Positions 55,610 through 64,000 are shown, numbered from the stretch's first letter. The stretch is DNA of 64,000 nt from an uncultured Eubacteriales bacterium (GCA_934489735.1 CAKSSR010000007.1:10982-74981), one strand, 5' to 3'. Notes: a model not told the origin generated them from the letters alone. Numbers and translations are program-made.

Positions 55610-56211
55610 TGGGGAAATATGTACTAGCTCCATTAGATAAATTAATAGAGCACTTCGAAAAATTACCGGGGATCGGTAAAAAGTCAGCAATACGATTGGC
55701 ATATTATATATTGAACAGACCTATAGAAGAAATTAGAAGCTTTTCTAATGCAATGATAGAAGCCAAAGAAAAGATAAAGTATTGCAAGATATGCTGCAAC
55801 TTAACAGACGAAGACATTTGCCCTTTATGTAAAGATGAAAAGAGAGATAAATCTATAATATGCGTTGTAGAAAATCCAAAAGACATGATAGCTCTTGAAA
55901 AGACACATGAATTTAATTCCTCATATCACATTTTACATGGAGTCTTATCACCTTTGAATGGCATAGGACCTGATGATATAAAGATTAAAGAACTTTTGTC
56001 TCGTATAAACAAAGAAGGAATAAAAGAAGTTATTATGGCTACTAATCCGACAGTTGAAGGAGAAGCGACTGCTATGTATATATCTAAGCTTCTTAAGCCT
56101 TTGGGCATTAAAGTAACAAGATTGGCTTATGGCATTCCTGTCGGAGGGGATCTAGAGTATGTTGACGAAATTACTTTATTAAGAGCACTGGAAGGAAGAT
56201 CTGAAATATAA
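55609..56211 (+). CDS. recR: Recombination protein RecR
   Basis: A 200-residue protein of RecF-pathway repair. It has the helix-hairpin-helix LPGIGKKSAIRLAYYIL, a four-Cys zinc finger (CKICCNLTDEDICPLC) and a Toprim domain with GEATAMYI. Conserved third gene of the operon. Confidence 0.95.
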   Translation: MGKYVLAPLDKLIEHFEKLPGIGKKSAIRLAYYILNRPIEEIRSFSNAMIEAKEKIKYCKICCNLTDEDICPLCKDEKRDKSIICVVENPKDMIALEKTHEFNSSYHILHGVLSPLNGIGPDDIKIKELLSRINKEGIKEVIMATNPTVEGEATAMYISKLLKPLGIKVTRLAYGIPVGGDLEYVDEITLLRALEGRSEI

Positions 56212-56220
56212 TTTATCAAG

Positions 56221-56260
56221 TTTCCCTAAGATCAACATTTGGCTTAGGGAAATTGCTTTT
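56221..56260 (+). terminator. Terminator of dnaX-recR operon
   Basis: TTTCCCTAAG (56221-56230) pairs with CTTAGGGAAA (56243-56252), followed by TTGCTTTTTG. Confidence 0.85.
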
Positions 56261-56332
56261 TGTTAAGAAATTGTTAAGGTTATGTTAAGATTATGTTAAA
56301 TGGCCAAAAAACTTTTTTGAATATGATATAAT
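56261..56332 (+). promoter_or_regulatory. Four 11-bp-spaced TGTTAA repeats and promoter (PHO-box-like)
   Basis: TGTTAA occurs at 56261, 56272, 56283 and 56294, each exactly 11 bp from the next, and 27 bp separate the last from TATAAT at 56327-56332. No good -35 hexamer is present, as expected for an activator-dependent promoter. The layout equals B. subtilis PhoP or E. coli PhoB direct-repeat sites; identity of the regulator is inferred. Confidence 0.65.
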
Positions 56333-56426
56333 ATAGTTGTAGTTAAGGAAATGGTAATTAAAAAGTAATAAGTATAAATAATAAATATTAAAATTAAATT
56401 GTTAAAGAAAAGAGAGGTAGGATGCT

Positions 56427-57494
56427 ATGCTTTTTCCATTAAAAATGCTTTTAACTGTAGGTTGTGTTGTTCTTTCAAGTCTAGGAGAGACGTTTCTTAA
56501 TCCAAAGGACAGAAGTGATAAGCTGTGGATTATAAAAAATGTCCTTGGGAAAAATGGAGCAAATGCAGTATATAGCATAAGTAAGGTAGTTTCTAAATTG
56601 ACAGAAGGAGTCGCAAATAATATGTTTTGTAAATATTTTGAAAACATAGGTTGGTCAAATATGGATGCATCTAGTGGATTGGCAACATATTGCGTCGATT
56701 TAGTAGAACTAGCTAAGCAGGGTAAAATAAGAGAGGTTGTAGGAAGAGAAAAGGAAATAAGACAAGCTATGGTTTCCTTGGCTGCAGGCAGATGTCCATG
56801 TTTTATTGGTAAAGCTGGAGTAGGTAAATCGGCAATAGCAGAAGGACTAGCAATAAAAATAGCAAAAGGTGAAGTTCCAGAGAAATTGAAAAATAAGAAA
56901 ATATGGCTATTGAACTTCCCTAAATTGAGAGCAGGTAATGGTTTTAGTACCGATTATGTATCAAGAATAAAGACTTTGGTTGATTCTTTAACAGCTGATA
57001 GAAATAATATACTATTCTTTGATGAAGTTCATTTAATGGCACCAATAGCTGACTACTTTAAGCCGGCTATGGCAAAAGGAAATAAGGAAGGCGGCTTGTT
57101 GGTTATGGGAGCTACTACTATAGATGAGTACAGCGCTTGCATACTTAAAGATGAAGCACTTCACAGAAGATTTAGTCACATATTGGTAGAAGAATCTAAT
57201 AAGGAAGAAACAAAAACTATATTAGCTGGATTAGAAAAAGAAGTAAAAGAAGGATATCAAATGACAGTATCTGAAGGAGTATTTGAAGAAATAGTTAATT
57301 TGTCAGATAAATATCAGAAACTTGAATACTTCCCGGCTAAAGCTATTAACTTATTGAATGAAACAGCAGCATATTGCGAAGCACAGGGTAAGGATGTAAT
57401 TACAGTTCAGGACGTTAGGGATTACTTATCAATGAAACTTCGTATACCAGTAGAGGAATTATCAAAGCCAGTAGCTGAATTACCTAAGGAATAG
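56427..57494 (+). CDS. Exported or membrane-anchored single-domain Clp-like AAA protein
   Basis: A 355-residue protein. Residues 1-20 (MLFPLKMLLTVGCVVLSSLG) look like a signal peptide or anchor; residues 85-340 match only the D1 domain of ClpC/ClpE. Walker A GKAGVGKSA, Walker B ILFFDEVHLM, sensor GATTIDEY and Arg finger HRRF remain. The D1 pore loop is changed from GTxFRGxFE to GNGFSTDYVSR, and D2, the zinc finger and ClpP loop are gone. A secreted AAA domain is unusual; it may act in the host or be an evolutionary offshoot of clpE. Preceded by PHO-box-like repeats. Confidence 0.75.
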   Translation: MLFPLKMLLTVGCVVLSSLGETFLNPKDRSDKLWIIKNVLGKNGANAVYSISKVVSKLTEGVANNMFCKYFENIGWSNMDASSGLATYCVDLVELAKQGKIREVVGREKEIRQAMVSLAAGRCPCFIGKAGVGKSAIAEGLAIKIAKGEVPEKLKNKKIWLLNFPKLRAGNGFSTDYVSRIKTLVDSLTADRNNILFFDEVHLMAPIADYFKPAMAKGNKEGGLLVMGATTIDEYSACILKDEALHRRFSHILVEESNKEETKTILAGLEKEVKEGYQMTVSEGVFEEIVNLSDKYQKLEYFPAKAINLLNETAAYCEAQGKDVITVQDVRDYLSMKLRIPVEELSKPVAELPKE

Positions 57495-57523
57495 GTAAGA
57501 ATAAGTATAACTATTGACTAACA

Positions 57524-57562
57524 AAAAGACCTTATGTTGAATTAATTTTCAGCATAAGGTTT
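57524..57562. terminator. Bidirectional terminator
   Basis: ACCTTATGTTGAA pairs with a TTCAGCATAAGGT arm, A-rich on the left and T-rich on the right, between convergent genes. Confidence 0.8.
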
Positions 57563-57587
57563 AACTTTTTTTGAAATCTTTTAACTT

Positions 57588-58316
57588 TTACTCGCTTTCC
57601 GACCAGTTGTGCCAAACGTCTTGAACGTCGTCGTTATCGTCTAAAGCGTCTAATAGTTTCTGTAACTTAGTCAATGCTTCTTCATCTGTTACACTCACGT
57701 AGTTGTCCGGTACCATTTCGATTTGAGAAGATTCAAAGTTGTATCCCTTGTCGGTAAGAGTAGATAAAGTATCGGAAAAAGTTTCTGGAGAAGTATAGAT
57801 TTCGAATACATCTTCTTGAGTTACGACGTCTAATGCCCCTGACTCTAATGCATCTTCCATTACTTTGTCTTCACTTTGGTTCTCTTTATCAAGGACTAAG
57901 ACGCCTTTTTTAGCAAACATAAACGAAACGCAGCCAGGAGTTCCTAAATTTCCTCCAAATTTATCAAAGAAATGTCTTAAATCTGCAGCAGTACGGTTCC
58001 TGTTGTCTGTCAATGTTTCAACTATCACAGCAACTCCATTGGGACCGTAACCCTCGTAGGTGATATTTTCGTAATTGTTTGAGTCGGTATCACCTGCAGC
58101 CTTCTTTATTATTCTTTCGATGTTGTCATTCGGTACATTATTTGATTTGGCTTTTGCAATGCAGTCTCTTAATTTTGAATTTACGTTGGGATCTGCTCCC
58201 CCTTCTTTAACTGCTACAGCCAATTCGCGACCGATTTTCGTAAAGATCTTTGCCCTTTGATTGTCTGTCTTCTCTTTTTTTCTTTTAATAGTGCTCCATT
58301 TTGAATGACCTGACAT
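57588..58316 (-). CDS. YebC/PmpR family translation/transcription factor
   Basis: A 242-residue protein with MSGHSKWSTIKRKKEKTDNQRAKIFTK at its start in parts and GPNGVAVIVETLTDNRNRT in the middle, both hallmark segments. YebC-type proteins have been described as transcription regulators and as helpers of ribosomes at proline stretches. Full length. Confidence 0.93.
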   Translation of the reverse strand: MSGHSKWSTIKRKKEKTDNQRAKIFTKIGRELAVAVKEGGADPNVNSKLRDCIAKAKSNNVPNDNIERIIKKAAGDTDSNNYENITYEGYGPNGVAVIVETLTDNRNRTAADLRHFFDKFGGNLGTPGCVSFMFAKKGVLVLDKENQSEDKVMEDALESGALDVVTQEDVFEIYTSPETFSDTLSTLTDKGYNFESSQIEMVPDNYVSVTDEEALTKLQKLLDALDDNDDVQDVWHNWSESE

Positions 58317-58365
58317 ATAAATCCCCTTTTCTACATATAATTTACAAAGTTTTCATCATAAAGAG

Positions 58366-58388
58366 CCCACGATTTTTATACCGTGGGG
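58366..58388. terminator. Short GC hairpin
   Basis: CCCACG and CGTGGG enclose an AT loop. No gene ends close by on the plus strand; it lies 50 bp upstream of the yebC-like start, so it may be regulatory. Confidence 0.35.
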
Positions 58389-58584
58389 GTAATTAATGAT
58401 AGTGCTGCTGTGTAAAAATGTTAAATATTATTTAAATTTTCTTTTTACAGCTTTATCATTTCCTTCATTGACGATAAAATTTGTATAGCAGCTCACTTCA
58501 CTTTTTAATATTCTATCATAATTTCAACAACTTCACAATATGTATTTTGACTTTTTTTAACCAATGAGGAGGAGAAAGATTAAT

Positions 58585-59457
58585 ATGTTTAATCAAATGC
58601 CAGACGAAAATGGAAGAAATAATATAATAAAATCGATCATGAATAAGAATATAAACAGATATTCAGTCGGAACGAGTGTTTGTGGAAGAAAAATAGAAGC
58701 ATTTGAGATAGGATGTCCAAAGCAGGTTACATTGTTTGCAGGAGCATTTCATGGAATGGAATGGCTCACGTCATCAATTTTATTAAAATTTTTACATGGC
58801 ATATCCAACGATGATAATATTTTAAAAAAATTGGAGAGAAAAGGTATTATTATAATACCATGTGTCAACCCAGATGGAGTAGAAATTTCATTACATGGAG
58901 CAGGAAGTTGTGATTGCCTTGAAAAATTTATCGAAAAGATTAGTAAAGGTGAGACGAATTCATGGCAAGCTAATGCGCATGGTGTAGATATTAATCATAA
59001 CTTTGATGCGGATTGGTATAAATTAAAATTATTAGAGATAAAAGAAGGAATTACATGCCCGGGACCAACAAGATTTGGAGGATTTTACCCACAGAGTGAA
59101 CCGGAGACTAAGGCAATGATAAAGATATGTGAAGAAAGAAATATAAATTTGGTACTGGCAATGCATAGCCAGGGAGAAGAAATTTATTGGAAGTATGGCA
59201 AATGTGTACCGAGGGGCTCCTATGAAATTGCAAAGTGTATGTCAGATTTAAGTGGATATATGCTGTCAAGTCCAGAAGAGATGGCTTCTTTTGGCGGATT
59301 TAAGGATTGGTTTATAAAATGCTACAATAGACCAGGATTTACTGTGGAAATTGGCAAGGGTAAGAATCCATTACCATTGAATATGTTAGAAGAAATATAT
59401 AAAAAAATAAGGGATATGCTTGTATTTTGTGCAATAGGTGAGCATTATTCATCATAA
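58585..59457 (+). CDS. M14 family zinc carboxypeptidase
   Basis: A 290-residue soluble peptidase. Zinc ligands are in FHGMEW (HxxE) and AMHSQGEE (His); substrate carboxylate site NPDGVE with HGVDINHNFDADW; catalytic Glu in FTVEIGKG. Similar to gamma-D-glutamyl-diamino acid endopeptidases that trim peptidoglycan stems. No signal peptide, so probably cytosolic (muropeptide recycling or spore). ATG at 58585 follows AGGAGG. Confidence 0.88.
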   Translation: MFNQMPDENGRNNIIKSIMNKNINRYSVGTSVCGRKIEAFEIGCPKQVTLFAGAFHGMEWLTSSILLKFLHGISNDDNILKKLERKGIIIIPCVNPDGVEISLHGAGSCDCLEKFIEKISKGETNSWQANAHGVDINHNFDADWYKLKLLEIKEGITCPGPTRFGGFYPQSEPETKAMIKICEERNINLVLAMHSQGEEIYWKYGKCVPRGSYEIAKCMSDLSGYMLSSPEEMASFGGFKDWFIKCYNRPGFTVEIGKGKNPLPLNMLEEIYKKIRDMLVFCAIGEHYSS

Positions 59458-59472
59458 ATTATAAATATAATA

Positions 59473-59518
59473 AAAGAATTCTAAACTTGTCTTAAAGAAT
59501 AGAATTCTTGTTTTTTTA
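59473..59518 (+). terminator. Terminator of M14 gene
   Basis: AAGAATTCTA pairs with TAGAATTCTT, followed by GTTTTTTT. Confidence 0.8.
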
Positions 59519-59702
59519 AATGTTTAAATTTTTGCTGCATCCCCGTGAAAATTCTTTTTCGTTTGTCAAAGGTATGGCTATTTTCTTTTAAATTTTACGT
59601 ACCTGCTTGTTCCAAATGCTTACTTTTTGAAGCATTATGCTTGCTATATTGTATTAGTATTTTAATTTTGTCAATATATCTGTGTGCTGATGTTGTTATA
59701 AT

Positions 59703-59740
59703 TCATCCCCACCTCTATCTAATGGATGGGGAATTTATTG
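59703..59740 (-). terminator. Hairpin after LRR-like gene
   Basis: TTCATCCCCA and TGGGGAA arms pair; on the minus strand it follows the stop of the 59751 gene. The remainder of 59519-59702 shows nothing clear. Confidence 0.4.
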
Positions 59741-59750
59741 CTGAAAGATC

Positions 59751-61220
59751 TTAAACTCTATTATGTTCTTTCAATGTTTTTATTTTTGCAAGTATATCTT
59801 TTAGGTCACTTATAAGATTCCTTGCTTGTCGTGCCTCTTTACCTAGAACACTATGACTATCTATCATTTTACTTAACTGAAAGATGTTATTTTTTATTTC
59901 TCTTGCAGCCAGTCGCAATCTTCCTTTTTCAGTACATAGCTCATTATATATCCATTGTTTTATCTTCGCATCTTTGTTTCTTCCCAAAAATTTGTTTGCT
60001 TTAAATAAATTTTCAATTTTATTTCGGTTGGTATTCTCGTTTTCCTTTATATTTATTAAATCGTCTACTTTCTTAAGTTTTTTTATTAGATCAAGTGGTC
60101 GAATATTACCGCCTGGATAATAATTTATTAAATCTTTTATATCTTCATCGTTCTTAATGTCATCAAGTTTCATTTCTTTTATTTTGTTTCTAGCAAATTC
60201 TTTGATGTTATTTCGATTTTCCGTTTTGTTTTCTAGACGTTCATTAGATCCTAAACCTTCTATGTCTGATGATTTACATAATTTCTTTAATGTTTCGATT
60301 AAATCTCCATTAAATGAAACCTGTATATCTCCACCATATTTTATCTCTTTATTGTTAATAAAATCGATTTCTGATGGCTTTATATTGATTCTTATATTTT
60401 CCGCTCCGAACATTTCCATAAGTTTTTTAAAAATATTATCTTTAAGAGGGCTGCTTTCGGTTATATCTTTAAAATTAATATATGTTACTTTCTCTTCTTC
60501 TCCCTCTTCTTTTTCCTCTTCTTTTTCTTCTTCTTTTTCTTCTTTGAATTGTTTCTCGATGATTTTTTTTAATTTTTCATCAAATCTTTCGAATTTAAAA
60601 TTCGTTATTGTGTCTTTAGTTTTATCTACGGAACACTCAAAGCCTTTGTTATAAAACAATTTACATTTTCCATCACTTTCTGATATCAATGTTTTTAAGT
60701 TTTCTATAGTCCATGATCCACTTAAATATATATCAAGGCTTAATAATGATGGTTTCTCATTCGTTATTGTTTGTATATAATAGAAGGATTCAGTTGTCAA
60801 TAATAAATTTGCATTGTTTTCATAACGTTCTATTGTTCTTATATTTTTGAATTTACCTCCATCGCTACCAAAAGCATTGTCTTGAATTACTGTTTTTTTA
60901 CTTGCTTCTACAAGTTCTGGATCTAAAGATAAAGATATGTTGTTGTCCAAATTGTTAATTAGTTTAAAAGTGTTTTCTTTTACTTCACAAACCTTTCCTA
61001 AACTTAGATATTTTATCTTATCAATATATGATGATGGAATTGAGTTTTTACTAATTTCAATATTTAAACCTTCATTTATTGCTTCAACATTTTCATTTAT
61101 TTCTAATCCTTCTCCATCTGAAGTTCTTAAAAACAAACAATTTTCTATATCTTTGGCTTTAATGTCGTCTTCTGGTTGAAATATTGTTAATTTTTCCGCT
61201 GTTGAAATTGTATTATCCAC
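59751..61220 (-). CDS. LRR-like protein related to the decayed gene at 18650
   Basis: A 489-residue protein with no signal peptide. Residues 30-220 hold irregular beta/LRR-like segments; the strip DIYLSGSWTIENLKTLI...DGKCKLFY aligns with NIYLYGKWSKKIIWKLI...DGKIHAA in the 18650 pseudogene. An E/K-rich low-complexity run (about 230-250) and a long helical C-terminal half follow. Start taken at GTG 61220 after AGAGGTG. An intact member of a lineage-specific BspA-like family; function unknown. Confidence 0.65.
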   Translation of the reverse strand: MDNTISTAEKLTIFQPEDDIKAKDIENCLFLRTSDGEGLEINENVEAINEGLNIEISKNSIPSSYIDKIKYLSLGKVCEVKENTFKLINNLDNNISLSLDPELVEASKKTVIQDNAFGSDGGKFKNIRTIERYENNANLLLTTESFYYIQTITNEKPSLLSLDIYLSGSWTIENLKTLISESDGKCKLFYNKGFECSVDKTKDTITNFKFERFDEKLKKIIEKQFKEEKEEEKEEEKEEGEEEKVTYINFKDITESSPLKDNIFKKLMEMFGAENIRINIKPSEIDFINNKEIKYGGDIQVSFNGDLIETLKKLCKSSDIEGLGSNERLENKTENRNNIKEFARNKIKEMKLDDIKNDEDIKDLINYYPGGNIRPLDLIKKLKKVDDLINIKENENTNRNKIENLFKANKFLGRNKDAKIKQWIYNELCTEKGRLRLAAREIKNNIFQLSKMIDSHSVLGKEARQARNLISDLKDILAKIKTLKEHNRV

Positions 61221-61364
61221 GTTAATCACCTCTACTTTATTATATTTTGATTTGTTAGTACATATATGTATTGTGCATTAAATGAGGGCGATACTTAGTA
61301 AAGATGATAATAGTAACTTGAGACCAAATTTCTATCATCATCTTCAATTTTTAATGATATATTT

Positions 61365-61623
61365 TTAATTAATATCTGAATAAGGAACGAGTAGAGGCAT
61401 TTCTTTATCTATTTCCTCTTTTTCTTTCGAATTATCGTATAAACCGTCTATTGACGTAAACAAAAAGTAATCCCTTTTTATCTATTTTCTTAAATTTCTT
61501 TATATCGTCCTCATTTATGATAACATTTTTATATCCGCTTTCTAAATCATTGTAAGCTTTAGCATCCTCAACGCTTAAATAACCTTTATTAAGGTCTTCC
61601 TCAGGTATTAAAAATATGTACAA
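61365..61623 (-). pseudogene. Small ORF with probable frameshift
   Basis: The frame from TTG 61623 encodes LIPEEDLNKGYLSVEDAKAY and stops at 61432. In another frame the sequence continues credibly as DYFLFTSIDGLYDNSKEKEE to a TAA at 61365. The switch point is at a short A run near 61475. Probably one 85-residue protein broken by a single-base indel. Unknown function. Confidence 0.45.
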
Positions 61624-61723
61624 TTCAGATCTCTTTCTAAATGCTTCTTACCTTATTGGAGTCTGTCCCCTGAAGTTTTTCTTCTTTTTATATATCTATT
61701 GGTTCCCTTTTATTAAAATTTAT

Positions 61724-61951
61724 TTAAGGTTTCTTTTGCTCTGTAAAGTTACACTGCCACATTGCTATGACTTGATTTCTCTCATCTGCAGTTTTGCTGA
61801 TGTGTTTGCACATTATACATTTCCCTTTAGCAAATGGTTTATCCATTAGTATTGCAACTTTTTTCTTTTTTTCTTTAAAATTCTTACAAGTTTCAGCAAA
61901 TGGCTTTTTAACTGGTTTAAAATTATTATTACTGCTTCCATATAGCGGCAT
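61724..61951 (-). CDS. Small Cys-rich protein, member 3 of tandem family
   Basis: A 75-residue basic protein with ETCKNF, GKCIMCKH and VIAMWQCN. Cys spacing C...GxCxxC...(V/I)xAM(W/Y)xC is shared with the next two genes, suggesting a zinc-ribbon-like fold. GAAGGTGAT precedes the ATG. Function unknown. Confidence 0.65.
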   Translation of the reverse strand: MPLYGSSNNNFKPVKKPFAETCKNFKEKKKKVAILMDKPFAKGKCIMCKHISKTADERNQVIAMWQCNFTEQKKP

Positions 61952-61967
61952 TGTATCACCTTCTTAT

Positions 61968-62216
61968 TTATTTCTTTTTATAGGCGGCACACTTATACAT
62001 TGCCATGACTTGAGTTTTCTTATCGTCATTTCCTATTGGTTCTAAGTTTTTGCAAGTATCGCAGTAACCTTTTCTAGGGAAAGGATTATTACCTGTCTTA
62101 CTGTGATCAAATTTATAGTTCTTATTGCAATGATGTAAGACTGGATTTATTATTAATAGCTTATCTCCTTCGATGCGATATGGTTTAGGTTTATGGCCAC
62201 TTCTTAACATAATCAT
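61968..62216 (-). CDS. Small Cys-rich protein, member 2 of tandem family
   Basis: An 82-residue basic protein with HHCNKN, KGYCDTCKN and QVMAMYKCA. AAAGGAG upstream. It lies 16 bp before the next member, so the three form one operon. Function unknown. Confidence 0.65.
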   Translation of the reverse strand: MIMLRSGHKPKPYRIEGDKLLIINPVLHHCNKNYKFDHSKTGNNPFPRKGYCDTCKNLEPIGNDDKKTQVMAMYKCAAYKKK

Positions 62217-62238
62217 TATCTCCTTTACTTAAATTTAT

Positions 62239-62454
62239 CTATTTTTTATCTTTTTGAAGATTACATTTCCATATTATTTCTGTTGCTTCCTTATCATTTC
62301 CTTCTTTTTTTTCTTCGATGCAATGAATACAAACTTTACACATCCCTCTCAAAGTTGGGCAATTTGTTAATTCTATTGCTTTATCGGAATCCATTTCAAA
62401 CTGACCGCATGATTCTTTAGTTGGATTTGATATAATTTTTAAATCTTCAGCCAA
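62239..62454 (-). CDS. Small Cys-rich protein, member 1 of tandem family
   Basis: A 71-residue protein with ESCGQF, RGMCKVCIHC and EIIWKCN. I choose TTG 62454, 6 bp after AGAAGGTGAT; a GTG at 62463 overlaps that site. First gene of the three. Confidence 0.6.
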   Translation of the reverse strand: MAEDLKIISNPTKESCGQFEMDSDKAIELTNCPTLRGMCKVCIHCIEEKKEGNDKEATEIIWKCNLQKDKK

Positions 62455-62554
62455 AGTTATCACCTTCTTTCACTTATATACTAGTATTATTATACAATAA
62501 AATTTCGAATAAGTAAAGTAAAATATTAAATATAAGTTTATAGCAATATAACAA

Positions 62555-62602
62555 AAACTTGTACTATTACGACTAAAAATCGTCATGTAAAAGTACAAGT
62601 TT
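62555..62602 (-). terminator. Terminator of lipoprotein gene
   Basis: AAACTTGTAC and GTACAAGTTT arms, with an inner stem GAC/GTC; on the minus strand it follows the 62629 stop. Confidence 0.7.
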
Positions 62603-62628
62603 ATAAATTTATTTATTATATCTTATAT

Positions 62629-63690
62629 TTAGTTTGTCTGGAATATTGCCGGATGATACTTTTTGACTACAGAATCATTTATTTGAATATTCAAATTGTC
62701 TGACAAATTCTTCAACATGTCTTCCATATATTGATTTTTGAGAACTTCTGTTATATTGTCCTTTACCATTGTATATCTTTCTGTTCCAACTTCTTTATTG
62801 ATGTCTTTCTTATATATCAAATACAATGTCGACATATCAGAGCTTTTTATTGATACTGCTTTCTCATTCTCTAATTTTTTCAATTCGGATATTACTATGC
62901 TTGGAACTCCTATATATTCGCTTAAATCGCTTACATTTTCTATAGATGGATCGTTAGTAATTGCTTCTTCTTTCTTATATGATTCTAAAATTTTATCATA
63001 TGTATTACTATTATTATTTATTGAATCTGCATATCCATTAAACTTTTTCTCCAATTCAGCTATTTTATCGTCTGGCAATACTGAATTTTTCCCATCTTCT
63101 TCCTTAGATACTAATGGTCTCGTTATATAACAATAACTCGTATATTTTTGTTTGAAATAGTTTTCAATTTGTTCATCAGTTATCTTTTCAGATCCATTGT
63201 CTCCAAATATATGATCAAGTATACATTTGTACTTGACGTCATATAAAGATGAAGCTAGATGATAGGATTCTTTTGAAATTCCATAGGTTTGGAAACTTTT
63301 CTTATACGAATTCCAAGATGCCATAGTAGCGCTCTCTGCCTTTGCAATCTCTTCATCAGATAAAGCTATACCTAATTCCTCCATTTTCTTGTCTAGAGCG
63401 AATAAATTCTTACATTTAGTTATTGCCTTTTCTTTCATCCAGTCTACAGAGTTTCTACCATCAATCATTTCATCAAAAATATTTTCTGGTTTGTAATTGA
63501 AGTCAAAATTTAGATTACTCATGATAGTCTTAAATGAATCGTTGTAAGCTACAAACAAATTGTATATGTATGCGCCGACGGGTATGCTTTTAGTGTTGTC
63601 TTTAGCTATCCAAGTATCGTCAGTACATCCTGTTAGACTAATTAAGAATGACATCAATAGACTTAATAGAAAAAACTTTTTCTTAAACAT
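62629..63690 (-). CDS. Foldase-like lipoprotein (PrsA/SurA N-terminal type)
   Basis: A 353-residue protein with a lipobox (SLTGC, Cys22). A SurA-N-like helical domain covers about 90-210 (KMEELGIALSDEEIAKAE, ITDEQIENYFKQKY). The C-terminal half lacks a recognisable parvulin PPIase motif, unlike PrsA. Probably a membrane-anchored chaperone for exported proteins, which would suit the exported effectors of this genome. Nothing else is clear in 63691-64000. Confidence 0.75.
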   Translation of the reverse strand: MFKKKFFLLSLLMSFLISLTGCTDDTWIAKDNTKSIPVGAYIYNLFVAYNDSFKTIMSNLNFDFNYKPENIFDEMIDGRNSVDWMKEKAITKCKNLFALDKKMEELGIALSDEEIAKAESATMASWNSYKKSFQTYGISKESYHLASSLYDVKYKCILDHIFGDNGSEKITDEQIENYFKQKYTSYCYITRPLVSKEEDGKNSVLPDDKIAELEKKFNGYADSINNNSNTYDKILESYKKEEAITNDPSIENVSDLSEYIGVPSIVISELKKLENEKAVSIKSSDMSTLYLIYKKDINKEVGTERYTMVKDNITEVLKNQYMEDMLKNLSDNLNIQINDSVVKKYHPAIFQTN

Positions 63691-64000
63691 ATCTTAAAAT
63701 CTCCCTTCATATAGACATTTCTTATCAATTGTACATTGTAAAATCCTTACCTTATCTCAAAAGAAGTAAAGGTTTACTCTTGACTCGAGTAGTTGATTCT
63801 CGTTTAGGCCATGACTATTGCAAATTTATGCAACGAACGAGCTATCCCTACATGTCTTATGGCTATTTGTTTCTTAATTGTATCAATTATTTTTTCATTT
63901 GTCAACAATTAGGAAAATACAATTCAGGGCAACCGCATGAAAAAGTTAGCTGAATTTGTTGTAAATGATGTCACATAGAAAATTATCGTCAAAAGAACAT

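Noticed and set aside
63729..63953. 74-residue frame at the right end
   Set aside because: No ribosome site, no protein-like composition and no family resemblance.

Overview
The window is AT-rich DNA from a low-GC, spore-forming Firmicute of the Clostridia type. Evidence for this is spoIIIAA-spoIIIAB, a SpoIIQ-like M23 protein, the yabP-yabQ-divIC-yabR block, the rplU-prp-rpmA-obg block with an L27 that keeps the Prp-cleaved N-terminal peptide, an ECF transporter module, and a small SRP RNA just upstream of dnaX-ybaB-recR. The organism also looks intracellular or tightly host-associated. It encodes a TLC-type ATP/ADP translocase (10130-11650), as energy parasites and obligate endosymbionts do, and a Sec-signal protein with a ubiquitin-specific-protease (deubiquitinase) domain (30822-32675). 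I cannot name the species; a clostridial endosymbiont of a protist or other eukaryotic cell would fit.

Layout. 1-1515: tandem copies of a small gene family, each with its own promoter and hairpin. 1524-9734: pfkA, a large acidic protein, an exported GNAT acetyltransferase, a TrmN6-like methylase, thioredoxin and pyrophosphatase. 9960-14856: structured leader, ATP/ADP translocase, NhaC-type antiporter, ABC-F protein. 15535-20403: HtrA protease followed by two decayed lineage-specific genes (Q/N-repeat protein and BspA-like LRR protein). 20562-29853: housekeeping run (RlmI-like methylase, EcfA-EcfA fusion, EcfT, TruA, DUF5711-like protein, CvpA, PgsA, ClpE-like ATPase). 29972-32675: exported module protein and deubiquitinase effector. 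32757-35181: two polysaccharide genes. 35862-40296: tandem beta-solenoid surface proteins, the second broken by a nonsense codon and a G6 frameshift. 40425-51000: spoIIQ, a RiPP operon (three Nif11-like precursors and one radical SAM/SPASM enzyme), spoIIIAA-AB, an amidohydrolase, the yab/div block, and obg-rpmA-prp-rplU. 51429-56211: YqeK, exported GT8 glycosyltransferase, SRP RNA, dnaX-ybaB-recR. 56427-64000: an exported single-AAA Clp-like protein, YebC, an M14 peptidase, an LRR-like protein, three small Cys-rich paralogues and a foldase-like lipoprotein.

Themes. (1) Several enzymes that would modify host proteins (GNAT, deubiquitinase, GT8, Clp-like AAA) carry Sec-type N-terminal signals. 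In a Gram-positive cell lying free in host cytoplasm, Sec export alone would deliver them to the host. (2) The promoters of the exported GNAT and exported Clp-like genes share an 11-bp-periodic TGTTAA repeat (PHO-box-like) placed exactly 27 bp before a TATAAT. The deubiquitinase gene has a related element, which suggests a small effector regulon. (3) The RiPP cores share CxC-x3-GYGK-x-G-CxCP, combining a Nif11-like leader, a radical SAM/SPASM enzyme and an X-Y-G motif. This makes them candidates for tyramine-excising spliceotides or a new thioether RiPP, and the operon sits between sporulation genes. (4) Four decayed ISAs1-type transposase remnants and several nonsense or frameshift-broken accessory genes indicate genome decay. 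No rRNA, tRNA or CRISPR array was found.
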